A program made the translations under genes and the position numbers. This document shows, piece by piece, positions 26,726-35,348 of a DNA stretch of 64,000 bases. Each line of letters opens with the position of its first letter. Position 1 is the stretch's first letter. The DNA is from JASBYZ01 sp029983705 (GTDB lineage: Bacteria > Actinomycetota > Coriobacteriia > Coriobacteriales > JAEZZM01): the NCBI GenBank assembly GCA_965119715.1, contig OZ221969.1:1426001-1490000 (forward strand). The letters are read 5' to 3'. Below the pieces are notes generated by a model, which was given only the letters and a program-made list of their open reading frames with translations, did no database searches and was not told where the DNA came from.

Positions 26726-27607
26726 TTAGAGCTTCTCTCTCCATCTATCTATCCAAGGCTTAAAGCGCTCCTCTGGCTCTCCTGTAGACTTTGCCCAAAG
26801 TATCCAAAGTGCTGCCGATAAATACTCAACACAATTAACTACATGAGTAAAATCAGAAAAACTCAAAGAGTTTTTAGCCTTGAGGCCTTGCCACTTATAG
26901 TAGCTCTTTACAAAGAAGCTCTTTTTATCTGTTTCCAGTTTGCTACTTGCTAAAAAGTTTCCCAGGTCAAAGTAGGAGTAAGATATACCAGCAAGCTCCC
27001 AGTCAATGATAGAAATACTGCCATCTTGATCTTTTAAGATATTTGCCGGATAAAAATCATTGTGACAAAAACAGAGCTCAGAGCCGCATTGTTCAAATGT
27101 GTCCAGCACCTTTGTACAGCTCGAAGACCAGTCATAGCTTTGGCCGTATACTTCTAAGAGCTCCCATAAAAGCTTCACGGGGTCAAAGTGGCTTGAAAAG
27201 CCTGAGACTTCTTGAGAATGAATTGTAGCAAGAGCGCAGGCTAGTCTTTCTAGATCTGCTGTTTGCAGGCAGGTAAGTGGGCGCGCGCCGCCTAGATAGT
27301 GCGAAAGCTTAAAGCCACTATGAGTATCAAGTGCTCTAAAGCTTTTATTAAGCCCAAGAGAAGCCGCTCTTTTTTCTGCTGCAAGCTCTTGGGAGTAGTT
27401 GTGGCCAAGAAGATTTTTAGTGCGCCTTTTCTTTGGAATGCGAAACACATACGCGTCATTTTGAGTCTTAAGCAAAAAGATTTGATTGTTAAGCCCGCCG
27501 GAGAGCGGGCTTATATCTATGATAGGGTCCTTATCGCCCAGTGAGCTCAGGGTGTTTTTAATCCACTCAAGCTCTTGTTGAGTAAGGACTGGTTCTTTAA
27601 GAGACAC
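26726..27607 (-). CDS. Choline/ethanolamine kinase family protein (LicA-like)
   Basis: This 293-residue aminoglycoside-phosphotransferase-fold kinase has the N-terminal glycine loop LSGGLNNQIFLL, the Brenner catalytic motif CHNDFYPANIL and the metal motif SIIDWELAG. In LicA proteins this phosphorylates choline at the first step of the Lic pathway. It directly follows the LicC-LicA fusion gene (5 bp gap), so the operon encodes two kinase domains. Whether both act on choline, or one on another amino alcohol, is unknown. Confidence 0.88.
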   Translation of the reverse strand: MSLKEPVLTQQELEWIKNTLSSLGDKDPIIDISPLSGGLNNQIFLLKTQNDAYVFRIPKKRRTKNLLGHNYSQELAAEKRAASLGLNKSFRALDTHSGFKLSHYLGGARPLTCLQTADLERLACALATIHSQEVSGFSSHFDPVKLLWELLEVYGQSYDWSSSCTKVLDTFEQCGSELCFCHNDFYPANILKDQDGSISIIDWELAGISYSYFDLGNFLASSKLETDKKSFFVKSYYKWQGLKAKNSLSFSDFTHVVNCVEYLSAALWILWAKSTGEPEERFKPWIDRWREKL

Positions 27608-27612
27608 TACTC

Positions 27613-29412
27613 TTATTCTTTTAAGTTTTTGTAGAGCGAGCGACCCAGTGCAATATATTGCTTTGCCATAGTGTAGTAGTAATATTGGAGTTCACCCATT
27701 GGGTTTCCAATCATCTCTTTATAGACCGCCCAAATAAACCAGAAGTAGGCGTTAATACCTACAGCAGATATGTAGTGAGCAAAGTCACGAGGCCTCTCTT
27801 CTGGAGTAATCTTGTAGTAGCGCTTTAAGATTTCTTGCGCTTCTTCAATGCTGTACTCACCATTGGTAATAAGTGAGCCAAAATCACTTGAAGGATCATC
27901 AAGTCCAGCGTATTCCCAGTCAATAAGGGTGAGCGTATTATCCTCATTTGATATAAAGATATTTGGAGCATAGAGGTCATGGTGACACATTACCTCTTCA
28001 TAGTCATCTGCCTGCATTTTTTTGTAGAGCTTTTTGGCACGCTTTTCAAGCTTTTGTAAGTTTTCAAGCTCCATACGCCCGCGCTTGCGCAAAATTTTAA
28101 GAAGGTGGTCTCCCTCTTCCATATAGCTCATGCGTCTAAGCTTTTTTGGAGGATTTGACTGGTAGGTAAAGACCGTCTCAAAAAGAAGGTCTAGGTCATC
28201 AAAACTCTTGTAGTCAAGCTCTCTAAAGTCTTCTTCAAAGCGAGAGATCTTCCAGCCCTTTTTCTTAGACATTGCAAAAAATGAAGGGTCTATCCCTAAG
28301 GCAGACGCTTGTTTATTGGCCTGCTTTTCACGTTTTCTATCAATTAGAAGGTCTGAGCCAATGCCAGGGTGTCTATACACATACCTTTGGCCATGCACAT
28401 AAAAAGAAAAGGAGTTATTGGTAAGACCTTTCTTGATAGGCAAAAAGCCCTTGATATCATCAGGTTCACAGGAGAGCGTTTTACAGATGTTATGAAACAC
28501 CTTTGAGTCTGCATTGATAACAAAGTGAGGATCAAAGTCTCTCACATCATCAATTGAGTCAAACTCCCAAACCGATTCCCTATCTGCCTCTTTCATGTAC
28601 AGATCAAGCTCATCTATATAGTCAATGTAGAGATCTTCCCAGAGCTTTTGGCGCGTCTCGTCGAGGTGCCACTCTTCATCAACAATCTTAAAGAACTTAT
28701 CGCTAAAGTTTTTATCCCAAAAAACCTCACCAAGCATAATGTAGGAATCTCTACCGCCAACCTCAACTGCTTCAATTCTGTTATGTGCACCAGTTGTTAC
28801 CACGTATTCATCAGTTGGTCCGCTTTGGTAGACGCATGAGTAGTAAGGCTTATACACATACTGCTCAAAGGGGTTATCTACAAAATAGTTATCCGATGAA
28901 CAGATAAGAGAATTCTTAATATACTTACGTGCCTCAAGAAGGGTCGAAATATTATTGTAGGAAGCATAATCTGGGTTAAAGAGGAGCGTGACCTCCTTAA
29001 ACATATCTTCAAGGTAGTAAAACTCTTCTTTTAAGTAGCCAAGCACAATAATAATATCTTTAATGCCCGCCTCAAGAAGCTGCTTTATTTGGCGCTCAAT
29101 TAAGACCTCGCCCCTTACCTCAAGTCTTCCCTTTGGAAGCTCATATGAAAGTGGCACAAAGCGTGACGAGAAGCCCGCAGCAATAATAATTGCGTTATCA
29201 ACTTTGTAGGGTTTAAGTTGGGTACTTCCCTTTTTAGTTACGGTATAAGAATCCTTATCTGAAACGTAGCCTTTCTCAATTAAGGCCTTAAGCTCTGAGT
29301 TAACTGAACCTAAAGACATTCCAGTCTGCGCAGCAAGTTCCCTTTGAGTGAAATCCTTTTTCTTGTGCTTTTTTAAACAGAGTAAAAGATCAAACTGTTT
29401 TTCTGTGAGCAT
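27613..29412 (-). CDS. Winged-helix / LicC-type nucleotidyltransferase / LicA-type kinase fusion
   Basis: This protein of about 599 residues has three parts. Residues 1-70 form a MarR-like winged helix (TQRELAAQTGMSLGSVNSEL). Residues of about 73-300 are a nucleotidyltransferase with AIIIAAGFSSRFVPLS and ELPKGRLEV (the GxGxR...PK signature) and SSDNYF as metal site. Residues of about 320-599 are a choline-kinase domain with CHHDLYAPNIF and LTLIDWEYAG. Joined, these would make phosphocholine and then CDP-choline in the cytoplasm. ATG 29412 has GGGAG six bases upstream; ATG 29418 is in frame but too close. All catalytic motifs look intact. Confidence 0.9.
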   Translation of the reverse strand: MLTEKQFDLLLCLKKHKKKDFTQRELAAQTGMSLGSVNSELKALIEKGYVSDKDSYTVTKKGSTQLKPYKVDNAIIIAAGFSSRFVPLSYELPKGRLEVRGEVLIERQIKQLLEAGIKDIIIVLGYLKEEFYYLEDMFKEVTLLFNPDYASYNNISTLLEARKYIKNSLICSSDNYFVDNPFEQYVYKPYYSCVYQSGPTDEYVVTTGAHNRIEAVEVGGRDSYIMLGEVFWDKNFSDKFFKIVDEEWHLDETRQKLWEDLYIDYIDELDLYMKEADRESVWEFDSIDDVRDFDPHFVINADSKVFHNICKTLSCEPDDIKGFLPIKKGLTNNSFSFYVHGQRYVYRHPGIGSDLLIDRKREKQANKQASALGIDPSFFAMSKKKGWKISRFEEDFRELDYKSFDDLDLLFETVFTYQSNPPKKLRRMSYMEEGDHLLKILRKRGRMELENLQKLEKRAKKLYKKMQADDYEEVMCHHDLYAPNIFISNEDNTLTLIDWEYAGLDDPSSDFGSLITNGEYSIEEAQEILKRYYKITPEERPRDFAHYISAVGINAYFWFIWAVYKEMIGNPMGELQYYYYTMAKQYIALGRSLYKNLKE

Positions 29413-29427
29413 AGTCATCTCCCAAAG

Positions 29428-30048
29428 TTATTTACCCGGGTAGTCAGCATGGTCTTCTGATACAAAGACTCCATCTTGCTTAAATACCGTAATGATTGTT
29501 TTTATAAATATTTTGAAGTCAAGCGCTAAAGAGACATTGTCAACGTAGAAAATATCGTACTTAATGCGCTCTTTCCAAGGGATTGAGTTTCTATAAAAAG
29601 CCTGGGCATAACCGGTTATACCTGGAAGAACCTCAAGCTTTCTAGACTCGTTTCCCTCGTAGTGTTTAGCTTCTTCTAAATCATCTGGCCTTGGCCCTAT
29701 GATTGACATGTTGCCCAAGATAATGTTAATAATTTGAGGGGTCTCATCAAGGGAGGTTTTTCTAATAAATTTACCCACCCGAGTTAAGCGAGGATCATTA
29801 GCAGAGTTAAAGGTAGAGCCGTCTTCTGTTCTAATATCAGGGGCGTTTACCTTCATCGATCTAAACTTGTACATCTTAAAGGGAACAAAGTCTTTGCCCA
29901 TGCGATATGCGTTATAAAAAACCGGGCCCTTATCGTCAAGCTTAATTGCTATTGAAACTCCTATTAAGATGAGCACAAATATCGGTAGCAAAACGATTGC
30001 CACTACCAAATCAGCTATTCGCTTAACTACCGATACGTAAAAATTCAT
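29428..30048 (-). CDS. Phosphoglycosyl transferase (PglC/WcaJ C-terminal type)
   Basis: This 206-residue monotopic enzyme starts the lipid-linked glycan by moving a sugar-1-phosphate from UDP-sugar to undecaprenyl phosphate. It has one N-terminal re-entrant helix (LVVAIVLLPIFVLILIGVSI), KMYKFRSMKVNAP, the catalytic Asp-Glu in KTSLDETPQIINI, and SIIGPRPDDLEE. The short length matches PglC rather than the long WbaP/WcaJ forms. It overlaps the upstream aminotransferase gene by one base, which suggests that the amino sugar made there is its donor. Confidence 0.93.
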   Translation of the reverse strand: MNFYVSVVKRIADLVVAIVLLPIFVLILIGVSIAIKLDDKGPVFYNAYRMGKDFVPFKMYKFRSMKVNAPDIRTEDGSTFNSANDPRLTRVGKFIRKTSLDETPQIINIILGNMSIIGPRPDDLEEAKHYEGNESRKLEVLPGITGYAQAFYRNSIPWKERIKYDIFYVDNVSLALDFKIFIKTIITVFKQDGVFVSEDHADYPGK

Positions 30049-31250
30049 TAATATATTTCCTCATAACATTGTTGAACACAGTCAACTATGTATTGTACCT
30101 GTTCATCACTAAGTGTGCTGTAGAGAGGTAGAGTAACTTCACTTTCAAAACGCTTTAGGGCATTTGGAAAGTCTTCAATCCTAAAGCCGAGGGCCTTATA
30201 TGCGCTCATTAGGGGAAGCGGCTTGTAGTGAACATTTGTTGCCACTCCACGTTTTGCCATTGAGATAATAAAATCATCACGCTGCTCGCGAGAGATGCCT
30301 TTAAGGCTTAACAAATAGAGGTGTCCTGAGGAGGCAAAGTTATCTCCAAAGTGCTCTAAGTAGCTAAACTTTTCTCTATCGCTAAAGGCCTCGTTATAGC
30401 AGGTGATGATTTCTTTTCTTCTAGCAAGCATGCCCTTATAACGCTTCATTTGAGCAAGTCCAATTGCTGCATGAATGTCTGTCATATTGCACTTGTAACC
30501 TGCAAGTTTAATATCATATTCCCAGGCTCCAAGCTGAGTTTTTGCAAGCGCATCCTTAGACTGACCATGAAGCGAGTAGAGCATAATGTTTTTATAGAGC
30601 CCATCTGAGTCAAGGCCGGGGCGCTCTTTCCAAGTGAGAGCTCCGCCCTCTGCAGTAGTAAAGTTTTTTACCGCGTGAAATGAAAAAGAACTAAAGTCTG
30701 CGTGAGCACCTGAGGGAATATTGTTTTGTGTGGCACCAAAGGAGTGTGCTGCATCTGCAAAAATAATTGGTCTGTCAAAGCACTCCTGCAAACTATTTGC
30801 CTTTGGTGAAAAATGCATAGACTGAACACTTTCAAAAATAGTGTCGTAGTCGCAAATTTTGCCACCAATATCTACAGGAATTACCACCTTAGTTTTATCG
30901 TTAATCTCTGCGGCTAATTTGTTGTAGTCCATCTCAAAAGAATCCTCTTGGATGTCTACCAGCTTGAGCTTTGCTCCAAGATGCACTGCCGGAGAAGCTG
31001 AGGCGGTATAGGTGTATGCAGAGGTAATGACCTCATCTCCCTCCCCTATGCCAAGCGCAAAGAGTCCAAGCTCTAAAGCCGCAGTTGCTGAGTTTAAGCA
31101 GGCAGCCTTTTGCGTATGGCAAAGCTGAGCTACTTCTCGCTCAAGCTCCTTAGTTTTAGGGCCTGTGGTAATCCAGCCAGACCTTAGCGCATCGCAAACT
31201 TCATCAATTTCTGCCTGGCTAATATCTGGGGGTGAAAAAGGAATGTTCAT
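30048..31250 (-). CDS. DegT/DnrJ/EryC1/StrS family PLP aminotransferase (PglE/ArnB-like)
   Basis: This 400-residue sugar aminotransferase opens with NIPFSPPDISQAEIDEVCDA and GWITTGPKTKELE. Its PLP-lysine motif is SFHAVKNFTTAEGGAL, where Lys follows HAV. ADAAHSFGA binds the cofactor ring. The motif order fits enzymes that aminate the 4-keto position of UDP-4-keto-6-deoxy-GlcNAc, differing from the WbpE-like copy at 35336-36502. The CapD-type dehydratase at 1-751 could supply the substrate. It is coupled to the PglC-like gene by a one-base overlap. Confidence 0.92.
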   Translation of the reverse strand: MNIPFSPPDISQAEIDEVCDALRSGWITTGPKTKELEREVAQLCHTQKAACLNSATAALELGLFALGIGEGDEVITSAYTYTASASPAVHLGAKLKLVDIQEDSFEMDYNKLAAEINDKTKVVIPVDIGGKICDYDTIFESVQSMHFSPKANSLQECFDRPIIFADAAHSFGATQNNIPSGAHADFSSFSFHAVKNFTTAEGGALTWKERPGLDSDGLYKNIMLYSLHGQSKDALAKTQLGAWEYDIKLAGYKCNMTDIHAAIGLAQMKRYKGMLARRKEIITCYNEAFSDREKFSYLEHFGDNFASSGHLYLLSLKGISREQRDDFIISMAKRGVATNVHYKPLPLMSAYKALGFRIEDFPNALKRFESEVTLPLYSTLSDEQVQYIVDCVQQCYEEIY

Positions 31251-31253
31251 CTT

Positions 31254-31829
31254 CTAACCTTCTTGAGTTTGAGGCACAAGGCCACTGGATGTTTTGATAT
31301 AGTTTGCACCGCATGATTTGCAGTGAAGATCTTCTTCGAGCTTGCATCCGCAATTGCATACCCAGCCTTGATGTTTTGCGGGGTTTCCGTACACAAGCTC
31401 ATAATCACGGACGTCTTTTGAAACAAGGCTTCCTGCGCCCACTAAACTGTAGGCGCCAATTATTCTGGGGCAGACTATCGTAGCGTTTGCACCTATGCTT
31501 GCCCCTGTTTTTACAAGGGTCTTAGAAAAGCCGCTTGGTCCCACTAAAGAAAAAGCGCGTGGAGTTTTCACGTTTGTAAATACGCAGCTAGGGCCTAAAA
31601 ATACATAGTCTTCAAGCTCAACCCCGCTATAGACTGACACATTATTTTGAATGCGGCAGCCCTTGCCTATGTGCACGTCTTTTCCAATATAGACGTTTTG
31701 GCCAAGCACGGTATCATCTGAAATATAAGAGCCCTTATCAAGGTGGCAAAAATGCCAGATTTTTACTCCACTGCCAAGGTAGACACCTGCCTCAACAAGA
31801 GATGATTCATGTATTAAGGGCTCGCTCAT
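31254..31829 (-). CDS. UDP-2-acetamido-3-amino-glucuronate N-acetyltransferase (WbpD-like)
   Basis: This 191-residue left-handed beta-helix protein shows hexapeptide repeats from residue 20 (KIWHFCHLDKGSYISDDTVL, GQNVYIGKDVHIGKGCRIQN) and IGANATIVCPRIIGAYSLVG. The pattern IWHFCH...IQNNVSVY...FTNVKTPRA is that of WbpD/WlbB, which acetylates the 3-amino group. A C-terminal four-Cys knuckle (CNCGCKLEEDLHCKSC) may bind zinc, as in some family members. It overlaps the WbpA-like gene by 4 bp, beside its pathway partners. Confidence 0.9.
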   Translation of the reverse strand: MSEPLIHESSLVEAGVYLGSGVKIWHFCHLDKGSYISDDTVLGQNVYIGKDVHIGKGCRIQNNVSVYSGVELEDYVFLGPSCVFTNVKTPRAFSLVGPSGFSKTLVKTGASIGANATIVCPRIIGAYSLVGAGSLVSKDVRDYELVYGNPAKHQGWVCNCGCKLEEDLHCKSCGANYIKTSSGLVPQTQEG

Positions 31830-33160
31830 AGACGCTCAACTTTCTTTTGCATACCTGCATCAAGATTTAGCCTTCTGCTAATTCCTGAAGCATCAAAAGT
31901 ATACGGCAGCTTAGAGATAAGTGTAGGATAATCAAGGCCTGAGTGGGCAGTATTTATAAAACATGCATCAAATGCTAAGCTTATGCACTCATCAAAACTT
32001 TTGAGCGAGAAGATTTTACGCTCAGGTGAAAGTGCAAACTCTGAAATATAGGGGTCAAAGTAGGATACTTGAGCTCCCCTCGACTCAAGGAGCGTAATAA
32101 GCTCTTTTGCTGGAGACTCCCTTGAATCATCTACATCAGGTTTATAGGCAACACCTAAAACAAGTGTCTTTGCTCCGTCAAGCTTAATATTTCTGCTTGA
32201 AAGTGCATCTTCAAAGCGCTTTATGCAGTAAGCTGGCATAGAGCGGTTAATCGCAAAAGCGCTGCTAATCATTGTGGTATCAAAATCAAAGTCTTTTGCA
32301 CGATATTCTAGATACTTTGGGTCAAGCGGAATGCAGTGTCCGCCCACACCTGAACTTGGATAGAAGGCCTGAAAACCGTAGGGCTTAGTCTTAGCAGCAT
32401 CAATAACTTCCCAGCTATCTATACCCATGCGATTACATAACTTGGCGACTTCGTTTACGAGGGCAATATTGATGTTTCGGTAGGTATTTTCAAGCAATTT
32501 TTCCATCTCAGCTACCTGAGGAGAAGAAACACGCACTACTTCCCCATCAATGATTTGCTCATATAAGGTGGCAATAACTTCTAGGGCATCCTCACCAATA
32601 GCACCCACGACCTTAGGGGTGTTGTGGGTGTTATAGTGCTTATTTCCTGGGTCAACACGCTCTGGAGAAAAGCCTAGATAAAAATCTGTACCGCAGATAA
32701 GGCCAGAGGCCTCTTCAAGGGTTTGCTTTAAAATTCCTTCAGTCGTACCCGGATAGGTAGTTGACTCTAAAATCGCCACCGAGCCTTGAGTGAGGTATTT
32801 TCCTACTGAAGCTGCTGAGCTTAATACGTATGAGAGGTCTGGCTCATCATGTTCATCGAGTGGAGTTGGCACACAAAGGGTAATAATGTCAGCCGAGGCA
32901 ACACGCTTAAAGTCAGAGCTTGCTGAGAGCTTGCCGCTTGTTACCAGAGCGCTTAAGTCCTCATCGACCACATCCCCAATATAGTTGTGTCCTGCATTTA
33001 AGGCGTCAACCTTTGAGTCTTGTATATCAAAGCCAATAACCTCAAAGCCGGCCTTTGCTTTTTCAACCGCCAAAGGAAGGCCCACATAACCAAGGCCCAC
33101 AACTCCCAAGACGGCTCTTCTATTAAGTATTTTGTTAAGCAAAAGCTCTTTTATTTCCAT
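31826..33160 (-). CDS. UDP-N-acetyl-D-glucosamine 6-dehydrogenase (WbpA-like)
   Basis: This 444-residue nucleotide-sugar dehydrogenase has VLGVVGLGYVGLPLAVEKAK, FSPERVDPGN, and the active-site motif SGVGGHCIPLDPKYL. The latter is the WbpA/WecC form rather than the GYGGYCLPKD form at 2643-3806. It would oxidise UDP-GlcNAc to UDP-GlcNAcA, the first step of the WbpA-WbpB-WbpE-WbpD route. It overlaps the WbpB-like gene by 10 bp and the WbpD-like gene by 4 bp. The product could in principle also be UDP-ManNAcA, but the neighbours favour the GlcNAcA route. Confidence 0.92.
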   Translation of the reverse strand: MEIKELLLNKILNRRAVLGVVGLGYVGLPLAVEKAKAGFEVIGFDIQDSKVDALNAGHNYIGDVVDEDLSALVTSGKLSASSDFKRVASADIITLCVPTPLDEHDEPDLSYVLSSAASVGKYLTQGSVAILESTTYPGTTEGILKQTLEEASGLICGTDFYLGFSPERVDPGNKHYNTHNTPKVVGAIGEDALEVIATLYEQIIDGEVVRVSSPQVAEMEKLLENTYRNINIALVNEVAKLCNRMGIDSWEVIDAAKTKPYGFQAFYPSSGVGGHCIPLDPKYLEYRAKDFDFDTTMISSAFAINRSMPAYCIKRFEDALSSRNIKLDGAKTLVLGVAYKPDVDDSRESPAKELITLLESRGAQVSYFDPYISEFALSPERKIFSLKSFDECISLAFDACFINTAHSGLDYPTLISKLPYTFDASGISRRLNLDAGMQKKVERL

Positions 33161-34236
33161 GGCTCAAAGCCTTTCATGTCCATACTTGAGGCAGACTTAA
33201 GCGGAAGCTTTACCTCGCACCCCGTGCGAGACGACTCATATATTGCTAGCACAAGTTCCACAGCTCGAGCTCCAGCATGCGCGTCTATCAGTGGACAACC
33301 ATCATTTTGTATTGCGCTAGTAAATTCCTGATAGAGCGCACTATGGCCAAAGCCGTAGACGTTTTGTGGCATCTCATGAGTTTGTGCCTTAATCGTTTCA
33401 AGGTCAATATTTGGATCATCACACCTAAGCTCTTCAATCATATTGAGAGAAGTTCCACCAATCTTTACCAGGCCACCCTTGCCAAAGAGGCTTAAGGTCT
33501 CTTCTAAGTTTTTCTCGTAGATATCTACCGTACCCTCAAAGTGAGCCATAAGCCCACCTTCAAAAGTGATGGTAGCAAGCGCTAAATCTTCTCCCTCAAT
33601 ATAGGGGTGCATGATGTTTGTAGTCTTTGCCCAAACAGATTTAACCGGACGGTCTACTAGGTAGAGTAAGGCATCCAAAATATGTATGCACTGGTTCATA
33701 ACACAGCCACCATCATGTGCCCACGTACCCCTCCAGCTCGCCTGCTCATAGTAGGGTTTATTTCTGTTCCACCGTAAGGTACAAGCAGCATGTGTAAGCT
33801 CTGAGAGTGCTCCTTCTTGCATCATTTGGGCAACATATTGCATAGACTGATTATAGCGATTTTGGTGACAGACACTAAGCTTTTTATTACATGATTTTGC
33901 AGTCTCGATAATCTTATTGCACTCCTCAATAGAAAGTGCCATAGGTTTTTCAATTATGACATGCGAGCCTGCTAAAAGAGCCTTAAGTGCAAGAGGCGCG
34001 TGAGAGCCTGACTCAGTAGCAATCGCAACAATATCTGGCACCTCTGTAGCAAGTAAGTCATCAAGTGAGGCAAAGGTAGTGCAATCTAAACCGTGGTCAT
34101 GAGCCAGGCTTTGTGCTGCCTCTAACTCTGTATCAACAAGACCTACAAGCTTAAGATCTTTACAAGCTTGATAAGCAATTATATGGCGATGGGCAATACG
34201 ACCGCATCCCACCAAAGCATAGCTTAATGTGGACAA
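33151..34236 (-). CDS. Gfo/Idh/MocA family oxidoreductase (WbpB-like)
   Basis: This 361-residue NAD-dependent enzyme has the Rossmann motif YALVGCGRIAHRHIIA, the family signature EKPMALSIEECNKII, and CHQNRYNQSMQYV. Near WbpA/D/E homologues it would oxidise UDP-GlcNAcA to the 3-keto form. The tail holds the proposed active-site pattern WAHDGGCVMNQCIHILD. It lies 2 bp after the GT-B gene. Confidence 0.9.
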   Translation of the reverse strand: MSTLSYALVGCGRIAHRHIIAYQACKDLKLVGLVDTELEAAQSLAHDHGLDCTTFASLDDLLATEVPDIVAIATESGSHAPLALKALLAGSHVIIEKPMALSIEECNKIIETAKSCNKKLSVCHQNRYNQSMQYVAQMMQEGALSELTHAACTLRWNRNKPYYEQASWRGTWAHDGGCVMNQCIHILDALLYLVDRPVKSVWAKTTNIMHPYIEGEDLALATITFEGGLMAHFEGTVDIYEKNLEETLSLFGKGGLVKIGGTSLNMIEELRCDDPNIDLETIKAQTHEMPQNVYGFGHSALYQEFTSAIQNDGCPLIDAHAGARAVELVLAIYESSRTGCEVKLPLKSASSMDMKGFEPWK

Positions 34237-34238
34237 GA

Positions 34239-35348
34239 CTACTCCTTTATTTGCTGCGCAAAAGCTTCTTGTACAGACCTGCAGCGCTTATTACTCTGGG
34301 TGATCTGCCTGTAGGCATATAAGGAAAGCTTTTTATACTCATGGTAGCATTCTACAAATTTTCTACCTGAGCGGGCGCGCTTGGCATAGCTTTCCCGCTC
34401 TAAGGCAATGGCTTTTAAGACCTCTATGAGATTGTCTTTATCTACCTGAACAAGCGGAAGATTTTTTGGATACTCTTCTGCAACTATAGGGTTTAGGTAG
34501 CACAGGCACAGTGTATTAAGACTCATAGCCTCTAAAGCTGCCACCCCATAACTTCCAATTAAGAGCTGGTCAAGGTAGATGTCTGCCTCAGCAATTGCCC
34601 TCAAACATTCAGCGTGATTCAAATCTTCAAGAAGCATGCATTCAAAAAGTCTTTTGCCTGAGACTTTCATCTCATTAAGTTTTTCAAAGGCATCAAGTAC
34701 AAAGGCACTGCCCTTCGTGTTTCTTTTAGAAGGAATGTGCACCACTTTAATGGGATCTTCGCTCGTTTCAAGTGCAGGTCTTAGGCGTTTTGCTTGACTA
34801 TCAATATATTCAAGATTGATGCGCAAAGGTACATAGAGGCGCTCGACATCATCTGGTAAATAGAGTTCGAGCTCTTTATCATGAACAACAGCCGCCTCAA
34901 TAAAACTAAAGATATGCTTGTTTTTCTTTATGAGCTTAGTATTAGAAATGTATTGTGGCAGCTCTTTATAGTAGGGGTTAGTATCCACAAAGGTCTTGCC
35001 TTGACGCAGATCTGTGCCGTGAAATTCCATAAAAAGGCGGTGATGCCTTGAAAGATAGCCCAAGTCTTTATTTTTAGGTAAAAGTGATGAGCCTGAGTGA
35101 AAGTAGTATATATCAAAGGCATCTTTAAGCTCAGTATAGGCCCTATACATCTTTTGAGCATTGCTCACTTTGTTTAACATACTTGACAAGAAGTGCATAT
35201 CAAAAATCTTGTCACAAGAAATTGCATAGGGGTTTTCTTCCCAAGAAAAACTTTTTGCATCAATACCTGCTTTGCGCATACCTTGCGCAAGTAAAGCCGC
35301 TTGTGAAGCGGTGTTGGTCATACCGCTTAAAAGACTTAAAGCCTGCAT
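34239..35348 (-). CDS. GT-B fold glycosyltransferase (GT1/GT4-like)
   Basis: This 369-residue protein begins with a GT-B-type strand and a hydroxylated loop (ALSLLSGMTNTASQAALLAQ). The middle has FMEFHGTDLRQG, a typical HGTD donor-domain entry. The C-terminal domain has VVHIPSKRNTKGSAFVLDAF and a GSYGVAALEAMSLNT segment, the E-x7-E-like sugar-nucleotide site. It overlaps the WbpE-like gene by 13 bp. The acceptor and donor are unknown; a uronate or amino-sugar donor is possible from the context. Confidence 0.83.
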   Translation of the reverse strand: MQALSLLSGMTNTASQAALLAQGMRKAGIDAKSFSWEENPYAISCDKIFDMHFLSSMLNKVSNAQKMYRAYTELKDAFDIYYFHSGSSLLPKNKDLGYLSRHHRLFMEFHGTDLRQGKTFVDTNPYYKELPQYISNTKLIKKNKHIFSFIEAAVVHDKELELYLPDDVERLYVPLRINLEYIDSQAKRLRPALETSEDPIKVVHIPSKRNTKGSAFVLDAFEKLNEMKVSGKRLFECMLLEDLNHAECLRAIAEADIYLDQLLIGSYGVAALEAMSLNTLCLCYLNPIVAEEYPKNLPLVQVDKDNLIEVLKAIALERESYAKRARSGRKFVECYHEYKKLSLYAYRQITQSNKRCRSVQEAFAQQIKE

